NCBI RefSeq assembly: GCF_003634695.1
Contig: NZ_RBWV01000009.1
Location: 496,001-560,000 of the forward strand
DNA: 64,000 nucleotides
Source of the DNA: Motilibacter peucedani
GTDB taxonomy: Bacteria; Actinomycetota; Actinomycetes; Motilibacterales; Motilibacteraceae
Reading direction: 5' to 3'
Positions 26,566-34,952 of this stretch are shown piece by piece. Under the pieces are notes generated by a model. That model was not told where the DNA came from. It searched no databases and was given only the letters and a program-made list of their open reading frames with translations. The translations under genes and the position numbers were made by a program. Every line of letters begins with the position of its first letter. Position 1 is the first letter of the stretch.

Positions 26566-27569
26566 AAGCCGGTCACCCGGTCGAAGGTGGCGGTGGTCAT
26601 GCGCACGTCGACCGGCACCTCGTCGCCGATCGCCGGCGGCGTCTCGTCCTCGTGAAGCACGACCAGCGAGACCTGCATGTGCGGCGGCTCGGCGAACCAG
26701 CGGTGCTTGCCGTCGATGGTGAAGGGCGACAGGCTCAGACCACCTGCCGCCAGCGCACCGGCCGCGAACACCTTGCCGCGCGGGATGGCACCGGCCACGG
26801 ACTTCGGGGCCTCGAGCCCGATGCCGTGGCTGGTGCCGCCCGAGACCACGATGAGGTAGCCGTTGCGCAGCATGTGGTTCTGGCGGTAGCCCACCCGGTC
26901 GCCGCGGGAGACGTCGTGCACGTCGAGCACGGTCGCCCGCGCACGGAACGTCTTGCGGTCACCGAGCCACAGCGCCGTGCCGATGCGCGGGCGCAGCTTC
27001 ACCGAGCGCACCGACTTCTGCAGGGCCTTGAGCTTGTCGCCCTGCACGTGGCTCAGCCACACCGTGCCCTCGGTGATGCCGTGGGCCTTGAGGATCTCGC
27101 GGGACTCCTCCACCGGGTCGCCGACCAGGGGCAGGTGCAGCGACCAGCCCAGGGAGCGCAGGCGGCCGGCGTGCGGCGCCTGCAGCAGACCGTGGCGCCG
27201 CATCGAGGTGCGCAGCTCGACGACGGCGCGGTAGTTGGTGCCGCTGAAGATGGCGACCGCCTCGGGGTGCGCGAGCGTGCGCACGATCTTGGGGTCGGAC
27301 TCGCCGACCTGGTCGCCCGCCAGGCGGGGGTGCCAGGGCTCGAGCACGTGGATGTCGCCCGAGAAGTAGGGCCGCACGACGTCGACCTCGCGCCGCACGC
27401 CGACGGCGATCGTGTCGACACCGAGCCGCGACGCCTCCGCCGCCAGCCGGGTGAGGCCGAAGCCGTAGCCGTTGCCCTTGATGACGGGGACGAGGCCGGG
27501 GTTGCGCTCGAGTACGCGCGCGAGGTGCGCCCGCCAAGCGTCCGCGTCGACGTCGAGAGTGAGCGCCAT
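26562..27569 (-). CDS. Alanine racemase-like PLP (fold type III) protein
   Basis: 335 residues. VPVIKGNGYGFG holds the PLP-binding lysine of the alanine racemase N-terminal barrel, and VGYRQNHMLRNGY sits where the second catalytic tyrosine lies in true racemases. It is shorter than Alr (about 370) and the C-terminal domain is divergent, so the activity is uncertain. It starts 1 bp after the femX stop; an Alr-like gene paired with femX is also known from Streptomyces. A role in supplying or selecting the amino acid for wall branches is an inference. Confidence 0.75.
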   Translation of the reverse strand: MALTLDVDADAWRAHLARVLERNPGLVPVIKGNGYGFGLTRLAAEASRLGVDTIAVGVRREVDVVRPYFSGDIHVLEPWHPRLAGDQVGESDPKIVRTLAHPEAVAIFSGTNYRAVVELRTSMRRHGLLQAPHAGRLRSLGWSLHLPLVGDPVEESREILKAHGITEGTVWLSHVQGDKLKALQKSVRSVKLRPRIGTALWLGDRKTFRARATVLDVHDVSRGDRVGYRQNHMLRNGYLIVVSGGTSHGIGLEAPKSVAGAIPRGKVFAAGALAAGGLSLSPFTIDGKHRWFAEPPHMQVSLVVLHEDETPPAIGDEVPVDVRMTTATFDRVTGF

Positions 27570-27570
27570 G

Positions 27571-28722
27571 TCAGCCTCTCCGAGACATGTAGAGGTCGAA
27601 TCCCTTGTAGAGCAGGCGGTTCAGCGGCAGGTCCCACTCGCCGACGTACTCGACCGCCTCACCGCCCGTGCCGAGCTTGAACTGGATGAGACCGAAGTGG
27701 GGGTCGGTCTCGAGGATCGTGTCGGTGATGCCGCGCAGGTCGTAGACGCTGCACCCGGCGGCGAGCGACTCGCGGATCATCGCCCACTGCACGGCGTTGG
27801 ACGGGCGCACGTCGCGGCCCTCTGTGGACGACGCGCCGTAGGAGTACCACGCGTGGCCACCGACGCGTACGAGCGTGGTGGCCGCGAGCAGCGTGCCCTC
27901 GTGGCGGGCGAGCAGGAGCGTGATGCGCGAGGGGTCCTCGTCGGTCATGGCCCGCCACATGCGCTGGAAGTAGGCCAGCGGCCGCGGGGTGAAGCCGTCG
28001 CGACGAGCCGTCTCGACGTAGAGCGCGTGGAAGGCCGGCAGGTCCTCGGAGCCGCCGTGCTCGACGACGACACCGGCCTTGTCGGCCTTCTTGATGTTGC
28101 GCCGCCACTGCTGGTTGAAGCCGCGCAGCACGTCCTCCTCGCTGCGGCCGGCGAGCGGCAGCTGGAAGACGTAGCGCGGCTGCCCGGCGGTGAAGCCGCC
28201 GGCCTCGGCGGGCGGCCGCCAGCCCCGCTGGCGCAGCGCCTCCTCCACCCGGGTCCCGCGCTCCTCGGTCGCAGTAGGCGGCACGTGGGCCAGCCGCGCC
28301 GCGCCGCCGGAGGCGATGGCCGCCTTCAGCTCGTCGGCGCCCCACCGCCGGGTGACGACGGGGGGACCCATGCGTACGCCGAAGGCACCCTTGCTCCTGA
28401 GGTGCGCGACCATCGGGTCGAGCCACCCCGCGGGGTCGGCGGCCACGGCGTCCCAGTCGAGCACCGGGCCCTCGGGCAGGTAGGCGAGGTAGCGCCGCAG
28501 GCGGGGGAGCCGGCGGTAGAGCACGAGCCCCACCCCGACCAGCTCGCCGCCCGGCGTGAACCAGCCCAGCGACTCGGAGCCCCACTCGGCCTTGACCTGC
28601 GCCCACGAGGGGAGCTGGAGGAAGCTGGCGCTCGGCTGCGCCGCCACGAACTCCAGGTGCTCTTCTCGGCGGACGGGTCGGACCAGCACGACGTGGGAGC
28701 CTACCCAGATCCTGATGATCAT
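27571..28722 (-). CDS. FemX/FemAB-type lipid II peptidyltransferase
   Basis: 383 residues made of two GNAT-like domains. SASFLQLPSWAQVKAEWG near the N-terminus and the central NQQWRRNIKKADKAGV are FemAB signatures; YSYGASSTEGRDVRPSNAVQ and FKLGTGGEAVEYVGEWDLP complete the fold. Such enzymes add an amino acid from aminoacyl-tRNA to the stem peptide of lipid II in the cytoplasm. ATG 28722 is taken; the frame opens at GTG 28755, which has GAGGGG directly before it and is possible. Cotranscribed with the racemase-like gene. Confidence 0.85.
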   Translation of the reverse strand: MIIRIWVGSHVVLVRPVRREEHLEFVAAQPSASFLQLPSWAQVKAEWGSESLGWFTPGGELVGVGLVLYRRLPRLRRYLAYLPEGPVLDWDAVAADPAGWLDPMVAHLRSKGAFGVRMGPPVVTRRWGADELKAAIASGGAARLAHVPPTATEERGTRVEEALRQRGWRPPAEAGGFTAGQPRYVFQLPLAGRSEEDVLRGFNQQWRRNIKKADKAGVVVEHGGSEDLPAFHALYVETARRDGFTPRPLAYFQRMWRAMTDEDPSRITLLLARHEGTLLAATTLVRVGGHAWYSYGASSTEGRDVRPSNAVQWAMIRESLAAGCSVYDLRGITDTILETDPHFGLIQFKLGTGGEAVEYVGEWDLPLNRLLYKGFDLYMSRRG

Positions 28723-28778
28723 CCCTGTCGAGACGGGGTAGGGAGGCTGCGACACCCCCTCTGCCGAAGGAGCGCCCC

Positions 28779-30221
28779 ATGCTGGTCGCCGCCGCTGCAG
28801 CCGGCTCGAGCTCGGGCACCGACACGCGGCTGGTCGTCGCGGCCCTGCTCGGCATCGCCCTGATCATCGGCCTCATCACCGCGCTCAAGCTGCACCCGTT
28901 CGTCAGCCTCACGCTGGGCGCCCTGCTGGCCGCCGGCGTCTCGGGCTTCGGGCTCAGCAAGGGCGCCGACAGCTTCTCCAAGGGCTTCGGCACGACGACC
29001 GCGAGCGTGGGCATCCTCATCGCCCTCGGCGCGATGCTCGGCCGGTTGCTGGTCGACTCGGGCGGCGCCGACCAGATCGTCGACACGCTCGTCGGGCGTG
29101 CCGGCCCTACGCTGCTCCCCTGGGCGATGGCGCTGGTGGGCGCGCTGGTCGGCCTGCCGATGTTCTTCGAGATCGGGCTGGTCCTGCTCATGCCGGTGAT
29201 CGCGCTGGTGGCCGCCCGCTCGGGCCAGCCGCTGATGCGGGTCGCAGTGCCGGCCATCGCCGGGCTCTCGGCCATGCACGGCTTCGTGCCGCCGCACCCC
29301 GGGCCGCTGGTCGCCATCGGGCTGCTCAAGGCCGACCTCGGGCTCACGCTCGGGCTGGGCATCCTCGTCGCCATCCCCTCCCTGCTGCTCGCCGGGCCGC
29401 TGTTCGGCAGCGTCGCGGCGCGCTGGGTGCCGGTCGGCGCTCCGCCGCTCTACGCGGACGGCGGGTCGGGCGCCTCGGCCGGCGCGGGCGCCGAGGCGGA
29501 GGGCGGCGCGGAGTCCGAGGGCGTCGGGGAGGCGGCACGGCGTACGCGGCGGCCGAGCTTCGCCGTCACGCTCGCGACCGTGCTGCTGCCGGTCGTGCTC
29601 ATGCTGGGCAAGTCCCTCGCCGACGTGCTGCAGGACTCGACCCCGAAGGCGCAGCCGCGCCAGGCGCTCGACCTGGTCGGCAGCCCGATGATCGCGCTGC
29701 TCATCGGCGTGCTGGTGGCGCTGTTCAGCTTCGGCACCGGGGTCGGGCTCGGCAAGGAGGCACTGGCCGGCGTGCTCGACCGCTCGCTGCCGCCGATCGC
29801 CGGCATCCTGCTCATCGTCGCGGCCGGCGGAGGGTTCAAGCAGGTGCTGGTCGACAGCGGTATCGCCAAGGTGATCTCGGGCTGGGTCGAGGACAGCTCG
29901 CTGTCGACGCTGTTCCTCGCCTGGCTCATCGCGGTGTTCATCCGCTTGGCGACGGGCTCGGCCACGGTCGCCACCACGACCACGGCCGGCATCCTCGTGC
30001 CGGTCACCTCGCAGCTCTCGAACTCGCACACCTCGCTGCTCGTGCTCGCCATCGGCGCGGGCTCGCTGTTCTTCTCCCACGTCAACGACGCGGGCTTCTG
30101 GCTGACGAAGGAGTACCTCGGGCTCTCGGTAGGCCAGACGATCAAGACCTGGTCGGTGCTCGAGACGATCCTGTCGGTGTCCGGGCTGGCCGTGGTGCTC
30201 GCGCTCTCGGTCGTGGTCTGA
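28779..30221 (+). CDS. GntP family gluconate:H+ symporter-type permease
   Basis: 480 residues with about 12-14 membrane helices. Typical stretches: LHPFVSLTLGALLAAGVSG, GLPMFFEIGLVLLMPV, HGFVPPHPGPL and the C-terminal RLATGSATVATTTTAGIL. Family members import gluconate, fructuronate or related acids. A Glu/Ala-rich cytoplasmic loop (about 225-255) is the variable part. ATG 28779 follows AAGGAG at a good distance. It is alone and divergent from femX; no sugar-acid catabolic gene is adjacent, so the substrate is open. Confidence 0.87.
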   Translation: MLVAAAAAGSSSGTDTRLVVAALLGIALIIGLITALKLHPFVSLTLGALLAAGVSGFGLSKGADSFSKGFGTTTASVGILIALGAMLGRLLVDSGGADQIVDTLVGRAGPTLLPWAMALVGALVGLPMFFEIGLVLLMPVIALVAARSGQPLMRVAVPAIAGLSAMHGFVPPHPGPLVAIGLLKADLGLTLGLGILVAIPSLLLAGPLFGSVAARWVPVGAPPLYADGGSGASAGAGAEAEGGAESEGVGEAARRTRRPSFAVTLATVLLPVVLMLGKSLADVLQDSTPKAQPRQALDLVGSPMIALLIGVLVALFSFGTGVGLGKEALAGVLDRSLPPIAGILLIVAAGGGFKQVLVDSGIAKVISGWVEDSSLSTLFLAWLIAVFIRLATGSATVATTTTAGILVPVTSQLSNSHTSLLVLAIGAGSLFFSHVNDAGFWLTKEYLGLSVGQTIKTWSVLETILSVSGLAVVLALSVVV

Positions 30222-30257
30222 GCGCCTCGTCCCGGGAGTCCTGTCGGTGGGCGGACG

Positions 30258-30263
30258 TACGGT
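30258..30263 (+). promoter_or_regulatory. -10 element of leaderless nfo
   Basis: TACGGT, 7 nt before ATG 30271, with no ribosome-binding site. This spacing selects 30271 over the upstream GTG 30247 as start. Confidence 0.45.
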
Positions 30264-30270
30264 GTCGGGC

Positions 30271-31080
30271 ATGAGCCAGAGCAGCCTGCGGGTGGGTGCC
30301 CACGTCGACCAGGCCGACCCCGTCGCCGAGGCGGTCGAGCGCAAGGCCGACCTGGTGCAGTTCTTCCTCGGCGACCCCCAGGGGTGGAAGGCGCCGGAGG
30401 TCCGCTTCGCCGGCGGTGCGGCGGCGCTGCGGGCGGCCGCCGAGTCGGCGGGCGTCGACCTCTACGTCCACGCGCCCTACGTGCTCAACGTCGCGACCAG
30501 CAACAACCGCATCCGCATCCCGAGCCGCAAGCTGCTCGCCCAGCACGTGCAGGCGGCGGCCGAGATCGGCGCCAGGGGGATCGTGGTCCACGGCGGGCAC
30601 GTGCTCAAGGACGACGACCCCGAGCTCGGCTTCGAGAACTGGGTCAAGACGTTCGAGCGCATGGAGCTGCCGATCCCGGTGCTCATCGAGAACACCGCGG
30701 GCGGCGAGCAGGCGATGGCCCGTCGCCTCGAGCGCATCGCCCGGCTGTGGGAGCGCATCGCCGACCGGGTCGAGAGCGACCGCATCGGGTTCTGCCTCGA
30801 CACCTGCCACGCCTACGCCGGCGGCGAGGAGCTCGCCGGCCTGGTCGAGCGGGTCAAGGCGGTGACCGGCCGCATCGACCTGGTCCACGCCAACGACAGC
30901 CGCGACGCCTTCGACTCGGGCGCCGACCGGCACGCCAACCTCGGGTCCGGCTCCATCGGCGGCGAGGCGGTGGCCGCGGTGGTGGCCGCGGCCGGCGCTC
31001 CCGTGGTCGTCGAGACCCCCGGCGGCGTCGAGGGGCAGGCCGCCGACATCGCCTACCTGCGCGAGGCCGCCGGCGGCTGA
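30271..31080 (+). CDS. nfo: Endonuclease IV (AP endonuclease)
   Basis: Zinc-dependent repair enzyme that cuts DNA at abasic sites, 269 residues. Metal-ligand motifs of the AP endonuclease 2 barrel are in order: GAHV, HAPYVLN, VVHGGHV, LIENTAGG, FCLDTCHAY, HANDS...GADRHANLGSGSIG and VVETP. ATG 30271 is chosen on the TACGGT-N7 spacing. It is transcribed alone, between gntP-like and rpsF. Confidence 0.9.
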   Translation: MSQSSLRVGAHVDQADPVAEAVERKADLVQFFLGDPQGWKAPEVRFAGGAAALRAAAESAGVDLYVHAPYVLNVATSNNRIRIPSRKLLAQHVQAAAEIGARGIVVHGGHVLKDDDPELGFENWVKTFERMELPIPVLIENTAGGEQAMARRLERIARLWERIADRVESDRIGFCLDTCHAYAGGEELAGLVERVKAVTGRIDLVHANDSRDAFDSGADRHANLGSGSIGGEAVAAVVAAAGAPVVVETPGGVEGQAADIAYLREAAGG

Positions 31081-31126
31081 GCGGGCGGCCCTGTGGACGA
31101 CGGTCCCGGCGCGGCGCTCGGCCCGG

Positions 31127-31207
31127 TAGTCTTGTGGGACTGCTCGACGCAGTAGCCCTCCTGCCACGGAGAGACCGTGGCCGCCGAAGTCCAGAGGAGG
31201 TGGGTCA
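31127..31207 (+). promoter_or_regulatory. rpsF promoter and structured leader
   Basis: A TAGTCT -10 hexamer (31127-31132) has no clear -35. The leader then forms a perfect 7-bp hairpin, GCCACGG-AGAGA-CCGTGGC (31163-31181), followed by the GAGGAGG ribosome-binding site (31195-31201). Many bacteria carry an S6:S18-binding element in this leader; the CCG next to the stem would suit that, but the match is only suggestive. Confidence 0.45.
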
Positions 31208-31210
31208 GTC

Positions 31211-31498
31211 ATGCGTCGTTATGAGCTCATGGTCATCCTCGACCCCGATCTCGAAGAGCGCACCATCGCGCCCTCGCTCGACCAGTTCCTCAACGTCATC
31301 CGCCAGGGCGGTGGCAGCGTGGAGAAGGTCGACATCTGGGGTCGTCGCCGCCTGGCCTACGAGATCCAGAAGAAGGCCGAGGGCGTCTACGCCGTCGTCG
31401 ACCTGACCGCCACGCCTGACGTGGTCAAGGAGCTCGACCGCCAGCTCAACCTCAACGAGGCCGTGCTCCGCACCAAGGTGCTGCGCCCGACCCGCTGA
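31211..31498 (+). CDS. rpsF: Ribosomal protein bS6
   Basis: 95 residues, full length, with the [16 protein letters not shown] start and [16 protein letters not shown] of bS6. It binds 16S rRNA next to bS18 in the 30S platform. First gene of the rpsF-ssb-rpsR-rplI operon, with a strong GAGGAGG ribosome-binding site. Confidence 0.97.
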   Translation: MRRYELMVILDPDLEERTIAPSLDQFLNVIRQGGGSVEKVDIWGRRRLAYEIQKKAEGVYAVVDLTATPDVVKELDRQLNLNEAVLRTKVLRPTR

Positions 31499-31504
31499 GC
31501 CTGC

Positions 31505-31523
31505 GCCGGGCGCCTCGCCCGGC
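31505..31523 (+). other. Hairpin between rpsF and ssb
   Basis: GCCGGGCG-CCT-CGCCCGGC, a perfect 8-bp stem with a 3-nt loop, 7 nt after the rpsF stop. It could tune the level of ssb mRNA by partial termination or processing; there is no U-tract. Confidence 0.5.
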
Positions 31524-31602
31524 ACGTCGTCCCGGGTCCCGGCCCGAGGCAGCTCGTCCCCCCGCTTCCTCCACCCTTCGCGACAGCACAGGAGAGACGC
31601 CC

Positions 31603-32196
31603 ATGGCAGGCGACACCGTCGTCACGATCGTCGGCAACCTCACCAGCGACCCCGAGCTCCGGTTCACCCCGTCGGGGGCAGCTGTCGCGAACTTCACCGT
31701 GGCGTCCACCCCTCGCCAGTTCGACCGCAACAGCAACGAGTGGAAGGACCAGGAGACGCTGTTCATGCGGTGCTCCGTGTGGCGCCAGGCGGCTGAGAAC
31801 GTCGCCGAGTCGCTCACCCGCGGCACCCGCGTGATCGTCTCCGGCCGGCTCAAGTCGCGGTCCTACGACACGAAGGAGGGCGAGAAGCGCACCGTCGTCG
31901 AGCTCGAGGTCGACGAGATCGGCCCGAGCCTGCGCTCGGCCACCGCCAAGGTCAACCGCACGACCCGCCAGGGCGGCGAGGGCGGCGGCTTCTCCGGCGG
32001 TGGCGGCGGCGGGGGCTTCTCCGGTGGCGGCGGTGGCGGCGGCTACAACGGCGGGGGCGGCTTCAACGCCGGCAGCTCCGCTCCGGCCGACGACCCGTGG
32101 GCCAGCTCCGGTCCTGCTGCCGGCTCCGGCGGCGGCGGCTGGGGAGGCTCCTCCGGCGGCGGTGGCGGCGCCAGCTACGACGAGCCGCCGTTCTAG
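31603..32196 (+). CDS. ssb: Single-stranded DNA-binding protein
   Basis: 197 residues. The OB fold (about 1-110) starts [21 protein letters not shown] long Gly-rich linker (about 122-190) is followed by the acidic tip DEPPF that recruits repair and replication proteins. This is the essential copy, given its place in the rpsF operon. AGGAGA precedes the ATG. Confidence 0.96.
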   Translation: MAGDTVVTIVGNLTSDPELRFTPSGAAVANFTVASTPRQFDRNSNEWKDQETLFMRCSVWRQAAENVAESLTRGTRVIVSGRLKSRSYDTKEGEKRTVVELEVDEIGPSLRSATAKVNRTTRQGGEGGGFSGGGGGGGFSGGGGGGGYNGGGGFNAGSSAPADDPWASSGPAAGSGGGGWGGSSGGGGGASYDEPPF

Positions 32197-32265
32197 CTCC
32201 GCCCTGCACGTCAGCTCCACCCGCACGTCCTGCACCACCCGCACGTCCACTGTCCACCAGGCCCT

Positions 32266-32286
32266 CCCGGCGCCCGAAGCGCCGGG
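32266..32286 (+). other. Hairpin between ssb and rpsR
   Basis: CCCGGCGC-CCGAA-GCGCCGGG, a perfect 8-bp stem with a 5-nt loop in the 138-bp ssb-rpsR gap. Two copies of CCACCCGCACGTCC also lie upstream, near 32217-32250. A processing or attenuation site is possible. Confidence 0.45.
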
Positions 32287-32334
32287 CTACCACGACCGCT
32301 CCCCGGAAGGCGAGCGGCAGACTGGAGCTCCACG

Positions 32335-32571
32335 ATGGCCAAGCCTCCTGTGCGCAAGCCCAAGAAGAAGGTCAACCCGCTGCAAGCGGCGAAGATCGAG
32401 ACGATCGACTACAAGGACACCGCTCTCCTGCGCAAGTTCGTGTCCGACCGCGGCAAGATCCGCGCCCGTCGCGTGACCGGCGTGTCCGTCCAGCAGCAGC
32501 GCGAGCTCGCCAAGGCGATCAAGAACGCCCGCGAGATGGCGCTGCTGCCCTACACGAGCACTGCTCGCTGA
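32335..32571 (+). CDS. rpsR: Ribosomal protein bS18, zinc-free form
   Basis: 78 residues. [19 protein letters not shown] is the bS18 core. Zinc-binding forms have a CxFC-type pair near residue 14 and a further Cys after RRVTGN; here these places read VNPLQA and VTGVS, and there is no cysteine at all. It therefore belongs to the C-minus type although it is in the main ribosomal operon. GGAG precedes the ATG. Confidence 0.95.
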   Translation: MAKPPVRKPKKKVNPLQAAKIETIDYKDTALLRKFVSDRGKIRARRVTGVSVQQQRELAKAIKNAREMALLPYTSTAR

Positions 32572-32585
32572 GAGGGGACGACACC

Positions 32586-33032
32586 ATGAAGCTCATCCTC
32601 ACCCAAGAGGTCGCCAACCTGGGCGCCCCCGGCGACGTGGTCGAGGTCAAGGACGGCTACGGCCGCAACTACCTCATCCCGCAGGGCTTCGGCCTGCGCT
32701 GGACCCGCGGTGCCGAGAAGCAGATCGACACGATCCGCCGTGCCCGCGCCGCCCGCGCGGTCAAGGAGCTCGAGCAGGCCAAGTCGCTCAAGACGAGCAT
32801 CGAGGGCCTGAAGGTCAAGCTGGCGGCCCGCGCCGGCGGCACCGGCCGGCTGTTCGGCGCCGTGACGCCCTCCGACGTCGTCGAGGCCATCGGGGCCAAC
32901 GGCGGCCCGGTGGTCGACAAGCGCGCTGTCCACATCGTCGAGCCGATCCGCACCCTCGGCCGCCACGAGGTGCGCGTGCGCCTCAACGGCGACGTCGAGG
33001 CCAAGCTCAACGTGGACGTGGTCTCCGGCTGA
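32586..33032 (+). CDS. rplI: Ribosomal protein bL9
   Basis: 148 residues, full length. The N-domain MKLILTQEVANLGAPGDVV and DGYGRNYLIPQG, the long helix and the C-domain (LFGAVTPSDVVEAI) are all present. It binds 23S rRNA near the L1 stalk. GAGGGG precedes ATG 32586. Last gene of the operon. The TCCGGCTGAGCACC around its stop is duplicated (33024-33037 and 33041-33054). Confidence 0.96.
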   Translation: MKLILTQEVANLGAPGDVVEVKDGYGRNYLIPQGFGLRWTRGAEKQIDTIRRARAARAVKELEQAKSLKTSIEGLKVKLAARAGGTGRLFGAVTPSDVVEAIGANGGPVVDKRAVHIVEPIRTLGRHEVRVRLNGDVEAKLNVDVVSG

Positions 33033-33083
33033 GCACCGCCTCCGGCTGAGCACCCGCTCCACCTGCGGCGTCCCGCGCCGCGC

Positions 33084-33127
33084 ACGAGGCCCGTCACCGT
33101 CCTGCGAAGGACGGCGGCGGGCCTCGT
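33084..33127 (+). terminator. Terminator of the rpsF-rplI operon
   Basis: A two-tier hairpin 50 bp after rplI: outer stem ACGAGGCCCG with CGGGCCTCGT (10 bp, 33084-33093/33118-33127) and inner stem CCGTCCT-GCGA-AGGACGG (33097-33114). Very stable, without a U-run. Confidence 0.75.
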
Positions 33128-33198
33128 CGTGGGTTGGGGCACTCCTCCAGCGGGCATCTGCGCGGCTTGGAGTGCCGTCCCAGGGAAGCAGGTGTGCT

Positions 33199-34347
33199 GT
33201 GCGAGCGGTGGTCTACCGCGGGCCGTACCGGCTGCGCGTGGAGGAGAAGGACGTGCCGCGCATCGAGCACCCGAACGACGCGATCGTGCGGGTGACCCGG
33301 GCGGCGATCTGCGGGTCCGACCTGCACCTCTACCACGGGATGATGCCCGACACCCGGGTCGGCTCGACCTTCGGGCACGAGTTCATCGGCGTGGTCGACT
33401 CGGTGGGCTCGTCGGTCGAGAGCCTGCAGCCCGGCGACCGGGTGATGGTGCCGTTCAACATCTACTGCGGCTCGTGCTTCTTCTGCGCGCGCGGGCTCTA
33501 CTCCAACTGCCACAACGTCAACCCGAACGCGACAGCGGTCGGCGGCATCTACGGCTACTCCCACACGACCGGCGGCTACGACGGCGGCCAGGCCGAGTAC
33601 GTTCGCGTGCCCTTCGCCGACGTCGGCCCCTCGATCATCCCCGAGTGGCTCGACGACGACGACGCGGTGCTGATGACCGACGCGCTGTCGACCGGCTACT
33701 TCGGCGCGCAGCTCGGCGACATCGAGCAGGGCGACGTCGTCGTGGTCTTCGGCGCCGGCCCGGTCGGTCTGTTCGCCGCCAAGTCCGCCTGGCTCATGGG
33801 CGCCGGCCGCGTCATCGTCATCGACCACCTCGACTACCGGCTCGAGATGGCGCGCACCTTCGGCCACGCCGAGACCTACAACTTCAGCCACTACAAGGAC
33901 ATCGTCGTGGAGATGAAGAAGGCGACCGGGCACCTGGGCGCCGACGTCGCGATCGACGCGGTGGGCGCCGAGGCCGACGGCAACCTGCTCATGCACGTCA
34001 CCACGACCAAGCTCAAGCTGCAGGGCGGCTCGCCGATCGCGCTGAACTGGGCGATCGACTCGGTGCGCAAGGGCGGCACGGTCTCGGTGATGAGGGCCTA
34101 CGGCCCGCTGTTCAGCGCGGTGAAGTTCGGCGACGCCTTCAACAAGGGCCTGACGCTGCGCATGAACCAGGCGCCGGTCAAGCGCCAGTGGCCCCGGCTG
34201 CTCGAGCACATCCGCAACGGCTACCTCAAGCCCAGCGACATCGTCACCCACCGCATCCCGCTCGAGCACATCGACGAGGGCTACCACCTCTTCTCGGCCA
34301 AGCTCGACGGCTGCATCAAGCCGATCATCGTCCCGAACGCGGCCTGA
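33199..34347 (+). CDS. Zinc-dependent alcohol dehydrogenase (MDR family)
   Basis: 382 residues. Catalytic-zinc motifs AAICGSDLHLYHG and GHEFIGVV, the structural-zinc cysteines YCGSCFFCARGLYSNC, and the NAD-binding FGAGPVGLFAAKSA are intact. It resembles the glutathione-independent formaldehyde dehydrogenase branch in length and in its long insert before the cofactor domain. Substrate unknown. GTG 33199 has AGGTG upstream; the frame opens earlier at 33172. Ten bp separate it from a small protein gene, probably one transcript. Confidence 0.87.
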   Translation: MRAVVYRGPYRLRVEEKDVPRIEHPNDAIVRVTRAAICGSDLHLYHGMMPDTRVGSTFGHEFIGVVDSVGSSVESLQPGDRVMVPFNIYCGSCFFCARGLYSNCHNVNPNATAVGGIYGYSHTTGGYDGGQAEYVRVPFADVGPSIIPEWLDDDDAVLMTDALSTGYFGAQLGDIEQGDVVVVFGAGPVGLFAAKSAWLMGAGRVIVIDHLDYRLEMARTFGHAETYNFSHYKDIVVEMKKATGHLGADVAIDAVGAEADGNLLMHVTTTKLKLQGGSPIALNWAIDSVRKGGTVSVMRAYGPLFSAVKFGDAFNKGLTLRMNQAPVKRQWPRLLEHIRNGYLKPSDIVTHRIPLEHIDEGYHLFSAKLDGCIKPIIVPNAA

Positions 34348-34357
34348 GGAGGCCCTG

Positions 34358-34933
34358 GTGACCTACACCGCCGACAAGCCGCCCCTGCCCGAGACGGTCG
34401 AGCAGCTGAAGGCTCGCATCCCGGGCTGGGGCGCCGACCTCGACCCGGCCGACCGGCCCGCGGTGCCGCGCGAGCGCTTCGACCCGGCGGCCAGCGGCGC
34501 CCACTGGGACTTCCCCGAGCGCCAGCCCGAGACGTACCCGCGCGAGCGCTCGATCGAGCACGCGATGCTGACGCCGGTCTTCGGCACCTCGTGCCCGCCG
34601 AAGGGGCTCTCCGGCGTCATCCGCCGCTACTCCTACGCCCGCTTCAGCGAGGGCCGGGCCGCGCACTGGCTGCTGCTCATCGCCGCCGACCGCGTCGACT
34701 CGCTCGAAGGGGTCGTCAGCTCGATCGCCAGCGGGCGGCCCGACCTGCCCTTCCGCGAGACCGGGCTGCGCGGCGAGGTCTCGGCCCACGGCATCGCGTC
34801 GCGCCGGGGCCAGGGGCGCGTCGACAACGTCCACCAGCCGCTCGACGCCCTGGTCGTCGCCGGGCCGTGGGTGCTCGGCGTCGGAGCGGCCGTGGCTGCC
34901 GTACGCGCGGTGCGGCGCCGAGCGCGCGCCTGA
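34358..34933 (+). CDS. Conserved hypothetical protein beside the alcohol dehydrogenase
   Basis: 191 residues, not recognised beyond a likely conserved family. The N-terminal 60 residues are rich in Pro and charged residues; TPVFGTSCPPKGLSGVIRRYSYARFSEG and HWLLLIAADRVDSLEG are the ordered parts; a C-terminal helix (about 165-182) followed by arginines could anchor it in the membrane. GTG 34358 with GAGGAGG upstream. Cotranscription with the dehydrogenase is the only clue to its job. Confidence 0.72.
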   Translation: MTYTADKPPLPETVEQLKARIPGWGADLDPADRPAVPRERFDPAASGAHWDFPERQPETYPRERSIEHAMLTPVFGTSCPPKGLSGVIRRYSYARFSEGRAAHWLLLIAADRVDSLEGVVSSIASGRPDLPFRETGLRGEVSAHGIASRRGQGRVDNVHQPLDALVVAGPWVLGVGAAVAAVRAVRRRARA

Positions 34934-34952
34934 CCGGTTCCCCGGTGCGGGC

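Noticed and set aside
31969-32180. Gly-rich GGC/GGT repeats as a DNA repeat element
   Set aside because: They are the glycine linker of SSB, in frame and typical for actinobacterial SSB.
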